A stretch of 64,000 nt of DNA, from contig CAZZUX010000006.1 of the NCBI GenBank assembly GCA_964657395.1, forward strand, positions 1 to 64,000. The letters are read 5' to 3'. This DNA comes from G963692885 sp964657395. GTDB taxonomy: Bacteria; Acidobacteriota; Terriglobia; Terriglobales; Acidobacteriaceae. Below, in pieces: positions 1-8,111 of this stretch. Under the pieces are notes generated by a model that did not search any database, was not told where the DNA came from, and was given only the letters and a program-made list of their open reading frames with translations. Every line of letters starts with the position of its first letter. The first letter of the stretch is position 1. The position numbers and the translations under genes were made by a program.

Positions 1-450
1 CTGCTCAAGGACCACATGACCATCTTCATCAACTTTGAAGAGGAAATGGAAGCCGAGAGCGTGCAGGACGAAGGCCGCATGCAGCTTCGCAACGAAAATC
101 TCAATCGCTCGGTTGAAGAGCTAGAGCTTTCCGTCCGCAGCTACAACTGCTTGAAGAACGCCAATATTCAGACCATCGGCGAACTCGTTCAGAAGACCGA
201 ACCGGAGATGCTGAAGACCAAGAACTTCGGACGCAAGTCTCTGAACGAGATCAAGGAAATCCTTGCGCAGATGGGCTTGTCCCTGGGCATGAAGATCGAC
301 GAGAACGGCAATGCCGTACCCGGCCCGACCAGCATTCTGCCTGCGCAGGCACTGGCCCAGAGCTACAACCGCTTTGACGACGATGACGACGACGATGATG
401 TCTTCGACGCCGCCGATCTTCCGCTGCAGAACGAACCAGAGAATTTCTAA
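1..450 (+). CDS. rpoA: RNA polymerase alpha subunit, 3' part (5' end outside window)
   Basis: This is the C-terminal part of the alpha subunit. It carries the alpha-CTD that contacts UP elements and activators, recognisable from the helix-hairpin-helix stretch ELSVRSYNCLKNANIQTIGE and from KNFGRKSLNEIKEIL. The reading frame is open from base 1, so the gene is cut by the window edge and the Met at base 16 is internal. After the CTD the protein runs on with a tail holding eight consecutive Asp (bases 376-399) and ending in PENF, longer and more acidic than usual. rplQ follows 77 bp downstream, the standard end of the alpha operon. Identification is secure; the role of the tail is unknown. Confidence 0.97.
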   Translation: MLKDHMTIFINFEEEMEAESVQDEGRMQLRNENLNRSVEELELSVRSYNCLKNANIQTIGELVQKTEPEMLKTKNFGRKSLNEIKEILAQMGLSLGMKIDENGNAVPGPTSILPAQALAQSYNRFDDDDDDDDVFDAADLPLQNEPENF

Positions 451-527
451 ACGAAAGGATTGTCGGGGCCGGCTGTTCCACCACAGCCGGTCTGCCTCAC
501 TGAAGCACACCGACAACGAGAATTGCC

Positions 528-998
528 ATGCGTCACCGCAATGCAGGATTCAAACTTGGTCGCAACACGAGCCACCGCCGCGCCATGCTGCGCAATCTCG
601 TGACCTCCATTCTGATGGAAGACCGCGTCCACACCACCATCACCAAGTGCAAGGCAGCTCGCCCGCTGGTCGAGAAGATGATCACGCTCGGCAAGAAGGG
701 CGATCTTCATTCACGCCGCCAGGCACTTTCCTACATGATGACCGACGAGTCGGTCACCCGTCTCTTCGAAGTCGTGGCCCCGCGCTACGGCGATCGCCAG
801 GGCGGCTATCTGCGCATCATCCGCACGGGCTTCCAGAAGGGCGATGGCGCCGAAAAGGCCTTCATCGAACTCCTGGGTTCCGAACAGCTCCTCGACGAAA
901 AACGTCAGAAGCGCGCCGAGATCAAAGCCAAGCGTCGCGAGGAAATGGACAAGGCCATGTCTGAATCCGACCCGCAAGGCGAAGGCCCCGCAGCTTAG
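528..998 (+). CDS. rplQ: 50S ribosomal protein L17
   Basis: L17 of the large ribosomal subunit, near the exit tunnel. The start MRHRNAGFKLGRNTSHRRAM is diagnostic, followed by the conserved LVTSILMEDRVHTTITKCKA segment and the RxGDRxGGYxRI-type strand around residues 85-95. At 156 aa it is longer than the approximately 120 aa norm because of a charged C-terminal extension (EKRQKRAEIKAKRREEMDKA). It lies directly after rpoA and is almost certainly co-transcribed with it. A hairpin with a short T tail about 95 bp downstream probably ends the alpha operon. Confidence 0.97.
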   Translation: MRHRNAGFKLGRNTSHRRAMLRNLVTSILMEDRVHTTITKCKAARPLVEKMITLGKKGDLHSRRQALSYMMTDESVTRLFEVVAPRYGDRQGGYLRIIRTGFQKGDGAEKAFIELLGSEQLLDEKRQKRAEIKAKRREEMDKAMSESDPQGEGPAA

Positions 999-1093
999 GT
1001 CCAGGATTTTGGCCGTAAGGGCGTCGACGCTCTGGCGTTACCTCGTTCTCGTCCGACACGTCGGCAAGTCCACGATAATTCGTGTGCAAGCAC

Positions 1094-1123
1094 AAAGGGC
1101 GCATCCTGCGGGATGCGCCTTTT
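1094..1123 (+). terminator. Intrinsic terminator after rplQ
   Basis: GGCGCATCC (1098-1106) pairs perfectly with GGATGCGCC (1111-1119) around a TGCG loop. An A run precedes the stem and TTTT follows it. It lies about 95 bp after the rplQ stop and is the probable end of the alpha-operon transcript. Confidence 0.75.
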
Positions 1124-1217
1124 GCTCGTTCCAAATTCGTTCTCTGGCCGTTGGCATAGACTGCTTCCATCAGGCGGTCGGCCCGCATACGTCAGTGGAT
1201 GAGGATCGGAGACTAAC

Positions 1218-1860
1218 ATGATGCAAGGTGAAGACAGCGCAAATCGGCGCGACTTCTCGCCACCGCGATCACATCGGCCCGGGCTGCGTTCACAGTCGGT
1301 CTAGTCTCTACAATTGCTTCAGCAGAGCCAGGTACCGTCCACTCGGAGGCCACAACCGGCGGCACCCTGTCTTTCGCCAGACTTTCCAACACCTCCATGC
1401 TGGTAACAACATTGAAGGGCGAGGCGGCTGACCGGCTTGCACTCCGCAGACTCGTGGATGCGTGGGCGCATTGTGCCGACAGAAGACTCGCTGAGCAGCA
1501 GTCCAACCTCTTCACTCCGGGTGGAGTGATTCTGAACTACGAGGGCGATCCTGGCACCCACCAGCTCACTCTACAATCAGGGGCAGATCGGCAATCCGCT
1601 CGGCTCTCGCAGTCTCAACACCTTCACGGTTACATTGCACATGAATGGTCAAAGCGATGTGATGATCCAGGGAGATCACGCCATTGGGGGAGACCTACTG
1701 CCTGGTCCATCAATTTACAGTGGATAAGGATCAGCAGCGCAAATCTCAGACACTCGGTATCCGCTACTCCGATCAGCGGCTGCGTCAGGAGAATCGCTGG
1801 TACTTTGCAGAGAGGAAACTAGTCATGGACTTCACCGATAGTCGGATGTCAACGCCGTGA
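1218..1860 (+). pseudogene. Tat-exported SnoaL/NTF2-like protein, broken by three frameshifts
   Basis: No single frame is open, but three frames joined give one coherent protein. From ATG 1218 the frame reads MMQGEDSANRRDF, a Tat-like motif. A -1 shift near 1250 gives LATAITSARAAFTVGL (the hydrophobic signal), then the SnoaL-like start DRLALRRLVDAWAHCADRR and LFTPGGVILNYEGDPGTHQ. A +1 shift at the G run 1580-1583 gives SLNTFTVTLHMNGQSDVMI. Another +1 at the G run 1686-1690 gives ETYCLVHQFTVDKDQQRK and ends RWYFAERKLVMDFTDSR before TGA 1858-1860. The last two shifts lie in G homopolymers, so sequencing error is as likely as real decay. Family assignment is from motif memory. Confidence 0.7.
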
Positions 1861-1930
1861 ACGCGATCGTAATCTACAGAAATGTCGAGCGCAGCGGTGT
1901 GACGAATGGCAACGAACTGCAATGACGCGA

Positions 1931-2407
1931 TCAATGCGCCGCACAACTAGCATGCCCCGTATCCGCCACCGCCGTGATCAACCACTTTCCATCCGTCTTC
2001 ACCAGATTGAACAGATCCGTCCCGCAATGCGTCACCTTACCATCCGTTAGAAAATCGAACGGCGCCCACACCATCGCCAGATCCCCATCGATCCGGATCA
2101 CCGGATCATAAATCCGTTCTTCAATCTTCTCCTTCGAAGGCTTGCCCACCCGCTCCGCAAATGCGGCGAAGGTCATCTGCGTCGGCTTGCCATCGCGCAT
2201 CAACACCAGGCGGCCACCTGACATCGTCGGCTGCAGGATCGCTGCTGCATCCCGCTTCGCCATTCCATCGAACATCGCATGGATTGGCGCCAATACTGCC
2301 TGCTCTTCGGCAGTAGCAGGCGGAGAAAGAGCAGCAGCCAGCGGCAATACACCCAACCATCCGAACAGCATCACGCCCGCACAGCAGATAGATCGCATGG
2401 ACGCCAT
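1931..2407 (-). CDS. Secreted NTF2-like (lumazine-binding-type) protein
   Basis: A 158-aa protein with an N-terminal hydrophobic signal segment (CCAGVMLFGWLGVLPLAAAL), followed by an NTF2-like fold of the putative lumazine-binding type. Supporting stretches are AVLAPIHAMFDGMAKRDAA near the start and GTDLFNLVKTDGKWLITAVAD near the end. The start chosen is ATG at 2407; the same frame runs on upstream through the ten-N gap, so the true start is less certain than usual. Substrate and role cannot be told from the sequence. It faces away from the Tad-like genes that begin at 2544. Confidence 0.7.
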   Translation of the reverse strand: MASMRSICCAGVMLFGWLGVLPLAAALSPPATAEEQAVLAPIHAMFDGMAKRDAAAILQPTMSGGRLVLMRDGKPTQMTFAAFAERVGKPSKEKIEERIYDPVIRIDGDLAMVWAPFDFLTDGKVTHCGTDLFNLVKTDGKWLITAVADTGHASCAAH

Positions 2408-2423
2408 CTTAATACGTCGGCAT

Positions 2424-2433
2424 NNNNNNNNNN
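2424..2433. other. Assembly gap (10 N)
   Basis: Ten consecutive N between the NTF2-like gene and the TadE gene. The length is probably nominal, so the true distance and any promoter between these divergent genes cannot be read. Confidence 1.
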
Positions 2434-2543
2434 CATAGGATCGCCTGACCTCACCTCTCATGGTTTCGCGGCTTCCGCCGTTAAACCTAGCACCAGCTGC
2501 GAACTTTGCGGTTGCCTGCATCGATCGGGGGAGCCAGGCCAGG

Positions 2544-3038
2544 ATGTTGACGTTGAAGTCCAGCAAGGAAGCCATTCCTAGTTCAAGTAGCTGCCGCTTT
2601 GCGCGCAGTGAGGAAGGTCAGGCGCTCATTGAGTTTGCGCTGACCCTTCCTGTCCTGTTGCTGATCGTGACCGGCATCCTTGCCTTTGGCATTGCTTTGA
2701 ACAACGTCCTCGGACTGACCAATGCCACCTCCACAGGCGCTCGCCAGTTTGCGCTCATGCGAGGCCAGGGCGGCGATCCCTGTGCGGTCACTGTGAGCGC
2801 GATCGCTGCCGCCGCCCCGCTGCTGCAGAACACAGGCGCCACTTCCGGCATCGGCTACTCCATCCTGGTGTCGGGCGCGACCTACAGTGCGACCAGCCCT
2901 TCCTGTCCCAGCGCGATTCTCACCTCGGGTCAGCCAGTAAAGGTAACAACGACATATCCCTGCAACCTGCTGCTCTATGGTGTCAATGCGTTCCCATCAT
3001 GCAAACTGACAGCCATCTCGGCTGAGGTCATCCAGTGA
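2544..3038 (+). CDS. TadE-family pseudopilin-like protein
   Basis: A 164-aa TadE-like protein. The sequence EEGQALIEFALTLPVLLLIV (about residues 23-42) is the classic TadE motif: a Glu-containing prepilin-like segment leading into a single transmembrane helix. TadE proteins are processed by the Tad prepilin peptidase and are associated with Flp pili. The start at 2544 is preferred over an upstream in-frame ATG (2460) because a GGGGGAG stretch lies about 10 bases upstream and the TadE motif then sits at the usual distance from the N terminus. The stop overlaps the start of the next gene (TGATG), implying translational coupling. No other tad genes are in the window. Confidence 0.85.
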   Translation: MLTLKSSKEAIPSSSSCRFARSEEGQALIEFALTLPVLLLIVTGILAFGIALNNVLGLTNATSTGARQFALMRGQGGDPCAVTVSAIAAAAPLLQNTGATSGIGYSILVSGATYSATSPSCPSAILTSGQPVKVTTTYPCNLLLYGVNAFPSCKLTAISAEVIQ

Positions 3039-4675
3039 TGGCGTCCTTCCTTCGCCGCTGCCGACTCTTTCGAGAAGACGAGCAGGGGCAGGTCCTGATC
3101 ATTGTGGCCCTTATGCTGACAGTGTTGCTCGGCTTTGCCGGCCTGGTACTCGACATCGGCATGGCCATTGTTTCGCAGAAGTCGCTACAGTCGGCGACCG
3201 ATGCTGCTGCCCTGGCCGGAGCGCAGATGATCCCGGCGTCCTCCATCTCCGGAGCCCTGCTGACCTCCGATCCTGTCGCCGCCGCAACCAGCTACAGCGC
3301 ACTATCCGGTAACGCAAATGCCGGCCGCCTTCACTCCGTCACCATGGTCAGCGGCTACCCGAAACTTCTATGTCTGCAGACCCTCAAGAACAAGGGACAG
3401 GTCTGTGTCACCGTGCAGGTCGGAAGCGGCAGTGGATTTCAGGCGAATGCCATTCAGATCAAGCAGCAGGCGGCAGTGTCCCTGTACTTCGCCAGTCTCT
3501 TCGGTACCAAAACCATCACGCTCACCGCAGTCGCCACTGCCGCAATCCGCGGGGGAATACCGAGGCCTTCAAACATCGTCATCATCGTCGATTCCACTCT
3601 CTCGATGAATGCCACCGACACGAACTGCGGCAATCTCACGCTGATGCAATGTTCGCTGGCCGGGGTGCAGATCCTGCTGCAGAACCTTTCTCCCTGCGGG
3701 TCATGGCAGGCCAGCTGCGGGCCGGCGATCAACGGCAGCGTCTCCAACTCCTTCGATCGCGTCAGCCTCTTTACCTTTCCCAATGTTTCCGTTTCCACCG
3801 CTGCTATCGATGCCTCCTGCACCACGCCCTTTCCCTCTCCAACTTCTCAGAACGGCTACCTCTACATTGCCCAGTACGGCATCTTTGACATGCTGCCTAC
3901 CAAGCCATATGGAGGTGTCCCAACCAGTCTGCCTTTCTCGTTTCCCAGCCCCGGCACAACGTACCTGGGCTTGAACGGCAACCCCACGGATCCCACCTAC
4001 CAGATCACACCCTTCAGCAGCGACTATCGCACCTCGGATGCCGCCACAACACTCAACAGCACCTCCGGCCTGGTCAAGGCTGTCGGCGGAGTAGCCGGGT
4101 GCACCGGCATCCTTCCTCCCAACTACGAAGCCGACTACGAAACCTACTATGCCGGCTCGATCTACGCAGCGCAGTCAGCCCTGGTTGCTGAACAAGCCCT
4201 CAATCCCGGTTCGGAAAATGTGATCATCATTCTCAGCGACGGCGACTCCAATGCTCTGCAACAGGGTGGCGAGGTGAATCCTTCAACCGGCTACCCCAAC
4301 ATGACCGCTACCCCGCCGGCTGGTGAGAACTACAAAGTCGCCACCGGCAACGGCCTCTATCCCTCTTGGGTAGGGGAATGCACCCAGGCCGTCGTCGCTG
4401 CCCAGGCTGCTACTGCTGCCGGTACGCTGGTCTATTCCGTCGCCTACGGATCGGAGCAGACCGGTTGTGCCACGGACACCAACCCTGCCATGGTCCCCTG
4501 CGACACCATGGCAGGGATGGCCTCTGCTGCCCAGTATTTCTTCTCGGATTATTTCCAGAGCGGCTCAAACAGCGTATGCGTCGCCAGCCAGCCCGTCACC
4601 TCACTCAGTGGCATCTTTACCGCCATCGCGGCTGACCTGACCCAGCCGCGCCTCATCCCCGACGGCACCACCTGA
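3038..4675 (+). CDS. TadG-like protein with von Willebrand factor A domain
   Basis: A 545-aa protein. The N terminus (EDEQGQVLIIVALMLTVLLG, then DIGMAIVSQKSLQSATDAAA) is the TadG-like domain with one membrane helix. A VWA domain follows, beginning IVIIVDSTLS with a MIDAS DxSxS motif at about residue 185 and a second metal-site strand IIILSDGDSN. VWA domains bind ligand through a divalent cation, so the exported part may act as an adhesive pilus-associated protein. ATG 3038 overlaps the TadE stop. The gene is C-rich on its coding strand, unlike plus-strand genes right of about 15 kb. Function is inferred from domains only. Confidence 0.82.
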   Translation: MASFLRRCRLFREDEQGQVLIIVALMLTVLLGFAGLVLDIGMAIVSQKSLQSATDAAALAGAQMIPASSISGALLTSDPVAAATSYSALSGNANAGRLHSVTMVSGYPKLLCLQTLKNKGQVCVTVQVGSGSGFQANAIQIKQQAAVSLYFASLFGTKTITLTAVATAAIRGGIPRPSNIVIIVDSTLSMNATDTNCGNLTLMQCSLAGVQILLQNLSPCGSWQASCGPAINGSVSNSFDRVSLFTFPNVSVSTAAIDASCTTPFPSPTSQNGYLYIAQYGIFDMLPTKPYGGVPTSLPFSFPSPGTTYLGLNGNPTDPTYQITPFSSDYRTSDAATTLNSTSGLVKAVGGVAGCTGILPPNYEADYETYYAGSIYAAQSALVAEQALNPGSENVIIILSDGDSNALQQGGEVNPSTGYPNMTATPPAGENYKVATGNGLYPSWVGECTQAVVAAQAATAAGTLVYSVAYGSEQTGCATDTNPAMVPCDTMAGMASAAQYFFSDYFQSGSNSVCVASQPVTSLSGIFTAIAADLTQPRLIPDGTT

Positions 4676-4758
4676 TCTCCCACACCAGATCGGCAAGGAA
4701 CCGCCACAGCAATCCGGCATTCATTTGCAGTCCGCTTCTTCCTCCGCCAGAATGGCTC

Positions 4759-5670
4759 ATGCCTCGTAAGCTCGTCCTGCTGACCTCACTCCTCTTGTCC
4801 GCCCCGCTCCTCGCCCCTCTTCTGGCCCAGACGCCCGCCGCCATCACTACCGATCCTGTTCAGGACAAGACCGCTCCAGCCGCCATGCAATCCTTCCAGC
4901 TCCCCAGCCATGGCTTACGCCTGAATGCCCTCCTGTACCAGGCCGCCGGTGCAGGACCGCACGGCACGGTCGTGCTCCTTCACGGCTTTCCAGGCAATGA
5001 AAAGAATCTCGACCTTGCCCAGGCTATCCGCCGCGACGGCTGGAACGTCCTCTACTTCGATTACCGCGGCAGCTGGGGCTCGCCCGGCGTCTTCAGCTTC
5101 CAGCACTCCATGGAAGACACGGCAGCCGCTCTCGCGTACCTGCGCGATCCCGCAAATGCTACCCGTCTGCGCGTCAATCCTGCCCGCATCGTGCTTGTGG
5201 GACACAGCATGGGCGGCATGATCGCCCTCTACACTGCGGCTCATGACGACAAGGTTCTTGCAGTCGGCGCCATCTCCGCTGCAGACATGGCTGGTCGCGG
5301 GCTGCTTCCGCCGGGCGCTGCCGGCGCCAGCAAACAACAAGCCGTCGCCACTCTCGGCAGGCAACTCGCCGAAGAAGGGATCGCTCCGCTTGCCGGCTGC
5401 ACCCCGGAAGGCCTGGCCGCCGAGCTCATGGCTCATCCCGAATGGTCACTCGCGAGCGATGCTCCCGGACTCAGGAATAAACCGATGCTCATCGTCACCT
5501 CCGACGACGGCCTCGCCCCTTCAGCTGACAAACTGGCTGCAGCTATCTCGTCCGAGGGCAATGACCGCATCCTGACTGCCCATCTGCCGACCGATCACAG
5601 CTACTCCGACAAGCGCATCGAGCTCGAAACGCAAGTCATCCGCGGCCTGGAAGCACTGCCCGCCGACTAA
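4759..5670 (+). CDS. Secreted alpha/beta hydrolase
   Basis: A 303-aa serine hydrolase with an N-terminal signal segment (KLVLLTSLLLSAPLLAPLLA). The nucleophile elbow GHSMGG places the catalytic Ser at residue 150. An acid (D249 or D250 in TSDDGLAP) and the histidine H280 (TDHSYSDKR) complete a plausible triad. HGFPGNEKN near residue 75 is the oxyanion-hole region. It resembles the dienelactone hydrolase/acylaminoacyl-peptidase class, but substrate is unknown. It stands alone, ending convergent with the next minus-strand gene, with a hairpin between them. Confidence 0.85.
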   Translation: MPRKLVLLTSLLLSAPLLAPLLAQTPAAITTDPVQDKTAPAAMQSFQLPSHGLRLNALLYQAAGAGPHGTVVLLHGFPGNEKNLDLAQAIRRDGWNVLYFDYRGSWGSPGVFSFQHSMEDTAAALAYLRDPANATRLRVNPARIVLVGHSMGGMIALYTAAHDDKVLAVGAISAADMAGRGLLPPGAAGASKQQAVATLGRQLAEEGIAPLAGCTPEGLAAELMAHPEWSLASDAPGLRNKPMLIVTSDDGLAPSADKLAAAISSEGNDRILTAHLPTDHSYSDKRIELETQVIRGLEALPAD

Positions 5671-5686
5671 TGCCAGCCCTCTAAAT

Positions 5687-5714
5687 GTGAAGCGCATCCG
5701 AAGATGCGCCTCAC
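5687..5714. terminator. Hairpin between convergent genes
   Basis: GTGA-A-GCGCATC / CGAA loop / GATGCGC-C-TCAC forms an 11-bp interrupted stem. It has no clear T tract on either strand. It sits between genes converging at 5670 and 5736 and may serve both. Confidence 0.45.
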
Positions 5715-5735
5715 CGTCCGCACCTCTGCACCAGA

Positions 5736-6239
5736 TCAGGCGTTCTTGTTCTCGCTGATATGCTTCATCGCAATTGCCAGCGCACCGGCGCCCAGCGCCT
5801 TGATCGCCGTCGGATGTTCAGCATAGATATTGCTGATTGTCCCGATAATGCCTGGGTTCTCCGAATGCACATGCTCGGCCAATGCCTGTACTTCGCTCGG
5901 ATCCACACTCGCCGCCTGCTCCGGTGTCACCGAAGTCTGTCCCTGCTGCAGCATGCCGGTGATCGGCGATCCCGGATGGCTGGCAGAAAACCTTGCCAGC
6001 ACTGCGGGACCCGCGGTTGCCAGCAGGGAACCCAGCATGCCTGCCTGGGCGCCACTGTTGCCTCCGGAGAAAAGCTGCGCCGCCATCTGTCCGAATCCAC
6101 CAGATCCGCCTGAGCCCAGGGCCTGTGCCAGCCCGCCTGCAATCGCAGACGGCGGAGCATTCTGCGTGACTTCGTCAACATTCGATGTGCCGCCTGTAGC
6201 CTGCTTCAGTAAATCGCCGATGCCGGAGAGAAAACTCAT
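5736..6239 (-). CDS. Hypothetical Gly/Ala-rich protein
   Basis: A 167-aa protein with no recognised domain. Residues 1-20 (MSFLSGIGDLLKQATGG) form an amphipathic helix. A Gly/Ser-rich stretch (GSGGSGGFGQM) follows, and the C-terminal half is helical with HPTAIKALGAGALAIAMKHI. The composition recalls small proteins of the DUF937/YidB type, but I would not assign it. A good ribosome-binding site (AAGGAAGAA) precedes the ATG. It lies downstream of the small secreted protein at 6387 on the same strand, with a 147-bp gap. Confidence 0.6.
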   Translation of the reverse strand: MSFLSGIGDLLKQATGGTSNVDEVTQNAPPSAIAGGLAQALGSGGSGGFGQMAAQLFSGGNSGAQAGMLGSLLATAGPAVLARFSASHPGSPITGMLQQGQTSVTPEQAASVDPSEVQALAEHVHSENPGIIGTISNIYAEHPTAIKALGAGALAIAMKHISENKNA

Positions 6240-6386
6240 CTGATTCTTCCTTTCGTTTCGATCCGAGATCGGTCCGACCTCGTTGCGATCGACTGGTATA
6301 AAGACGAACCTGCCCGAAGATCACAGCAATAAAACGCCTTGCCGGCCTCCGGGCAGACTGCGGATCTTTCTGAGTACGTCACTAGC

Positions 6387-6785
6387 CTAGTGTGCCATCG
6401 TGCCGGCGGGAGCAGCGGTCGTCGCTGACTTCTTGCCCATCGGTGATGCCTTCGCCAGGTGAGCGCCCATCTTCTGCGCATCGGCTTCACTCATAAACTG
6501 GCCATGCTTGGTCTTGCCATAAAAGGAATCATCCTTGTGGTACACCTTGCTGCTGGTGTTCACCCAGACCATGCCCTTTGACTTGGCATCGGCAATCTGC
6601 GCATCAGTCGGCATGGCTGCCGAAGATGCCATCGAACCCTTTGCAGGCGCCGACTGGGACATTGATCCCATCGAACTCTGTGAACCCGAACCCATCGTGC
6701 TCTGTGCCAGCACCGATGTGCCCATCATGAGGGAGGAAGCAAATGCAAATACAGCTACTTTGGAGAGACAACAATTCATCTTCAT
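6387..6785 (-). CDS. Small secreted protein with YH...YGKTKHG motif
   Basis: A 132-aa protein with a clear signal peptide (VAVFAFASSLMMGTSVLAQ) and a Met/Ser-rich low-complexity linker. A compact domain of about 45 residues follows: GMVWVNTSSKVYHKDDSFYG, then KTKHGQFMSEADAQKMGAH. I recall this domain as a widespread, uncharacterised module in bacterial exported proteins, somewhat like Ada or excalibur-type metal-binding modules, but here the Cys residues of those families are absent. AAGGACT lies upstream of the ATG as ribosome-binding site. Confidence 0.7.
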   Translation of the reverse strand: MKMNCCLSKVAVFAFASSLMMGTSVLAQSTMGSGSQSSMGSMSQSAPAKGSMASSAAMPTDAQIADAKSKGMVWVNTSSKVYHKDDSFYGKTKHGQFMSEADAQKMGAHLAKASPMGKKSATTAAPAGTMAH

Positions 6786-6882
6786 TCAATAGTCCTTTCA
6801 AACCACCCCGAAGCTTACATCTCCCCCCGTGGCGCTTTCCAGTACTAAAGCGTAACTGCACTGAATTTCATGAAAGCGGGAA

Positions 6883-6903
6883 TAGGGGCCCCAACCGCCC
6901 CTA
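6883..6903 (-). terminator. Hairpin overlapping the stop of the secreted protein gene
   Basis: TAGGGGC (6883-6889) pairs perfectly with GCCCCTA (6897-6903) around a 7-base loop. The stem includes the stop codon of the gene ending at 6901. There is no strong T tract, so it may act with Rho or only protect the 3' end. Confidence 0.4.
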
Positions 6904-7437
6904 ATCGGTGACCTCGGGATGCAGATGCTGACCCGGCTTCTCCAGCCATCTCGCAAACTGCGGTCCATTCATGTCCAGCCGGACCACTGACATTTCCTCG
7001 CGATCAAAGCTGGCAACCAGCAGCGTCATCCGCGCGCCATGGGGACGCACAAAAATTGCCGTTTGCTCCCGTTCCTCACCTTCAGTACGGCTCCGGGATG
7101 CGACAATCAGCGACCAGGACGCTCCCAGCGCCTCCTTCACCACCTCCGGCAGGTCCACCAACACTGCGCCCGTCTTGGGCGATGACAAACTCGTCTCCTC
7201 AAACTCTGCTATCTTGATGCCCTTCACGGCTCCACCCGTCGCAAGATGAGCGCCGAAACTCGCCATGCCGATCCACGGCACATACTTGCGGTGCAGGTGG
7301 TATCCATGCTCGAGCGAGCCGACAACGGCGCCGAAATCATGGTCGCTGGCCATCACAGTGACCGGCGCCAGCGCGATCGACGCCCAGGCAGCAGCAACCC
7401 GCATCACTGAACTGCTGGCAATGCCCGCCGCGTTCAT
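6901..7437 (-). CDS. Secreted protein, last gene of the sigma-factor operon
   Basis: A 178-aa exported protein with an N-terminal hydrophobic segment (VAAAWASIALAPVTVMA). It then begins DHDFGAVVGSLEHGYHLHRKYVPWIG and has no family I can name with certainty. The layout, about 150 residues of mixed alpha/beta after the signal and a final LDMNGPQFARWLEKP, resembles the DUF4252-like proteins that sit in the same kind of operon. Its ATG overlaps the stop of the upstream DUF4252 gene by 4 bp, so it is the fourth translationally coupled gene after the ECF sigma factor. Confidence 0.7.
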   Translation of the reverse strand: MNAAGIASSSVMRVAAAWASIALAPVTVMASDHDFGAVVGSLEHGYHLHRKYVPWIGMASFGAHLATGGAVKGIKIAEFEETSLSSPKTGAVLVDLPEVVKEALGASWSLIVASRSRTEGEEREQTAIFVRPHGARMTLLVASFDREEMSVVRLDMNGPQFARWLEKPGQHLHPEVTD

Positions 7438-8111
7438 TGCGTCTCTCCGTTATTCTCGCTGCCCTGCATCAGCTTCCTGCTTCCCGTACTTCCCGGCACA
7501 TCCACCTTGGGTATGCCAAACTGTCCGCTCAGCGACGACAGCATGGAGGGGTCGAGCATGCCATCGATACACACAAACGAAAGCTCCTTCTCCTCCGCAC
7601 TCAGAATCACCATGCCCGTCGACTTGCCATTCGACAGCCGAATCCAGATGTCGCTGTACTCCGGCGCCTTGTTCTTTCCCTGGTCTCTCGTACTCACAAT
7701 GTGTGACCAGTCGCTGCCCTTGTACTGCTCGCGAATCGATTCAAGATCAGCCGCGTTGTATTCACCGGCCTTCTCAAACTCGTAGCTGTGCACCACGATC
7801 GCATTCAGGCCGCGCACCACCTTCTTCGCACTCGCTTGGTCCGCGTCCTTGTCACTGAGAAAGTTGCCGGCAAACCCCAGCATATTGCGATCAAGATTCA
7901 CATCCGAACGCGATCTGGCCCTCGCAGCATACTTCTCAATATCGCCAGGCAGGCAGCGACTCTGCGCAGAGGAAGGACCTGCCCATACCATCAGCATTAT
8001 GCTGAGAGCCGTGGGCATGGTCACCCCGAGTGAAGCCCGCAGCTGTACCATCCACTGCGAAGCCGAACGCCTTGCCTTTCTCCCAGTGAATTGAAGTTTC
8101 CGCTCTGTCAT
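7434..8111 (-). CDS. DUF4252-like secreted protein
   Basis: A 225-aa protein with a long N-region and a signal segment ending in SSAQS. It is followed by a DUF4252-type domain: NMLGFAGNFLSDKDADQASA, LNAIVVHSYEFEKAGEYNAA, then WIRLSNGKSTGMVILSAEEK. A DUF4252-like protein with the same order of motifs is encoded at 30922-31689. The function of the family is unknown. The start ATG overlaps the stop of the anti-sigma-like gene by 4 bp and its own stop overlaps the next start by 4 bp, so expression is tied to the sigma factor. Confidence 0.8.
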   Translation of the reverse strand: MTERKLQFTGRKARRSASQWMVQLRASLGVTMPTALSIMLMVWAGPSSAQSRCLPGDIEKYAARARSRSDVNLDRNMLGFAGNFLSDKDADQASAKKVVRGLNAIVVHSYEFEKAGEYNAADLESIREQYKGSDWSHIVSTRDQGKNKAPEYSDIWIRLSNGKSTGMVILSAEEKELSFVCIDGMLDPSMLSSLSGQFGIPKVDVPGSTGSRKLMQGSENNGETQ

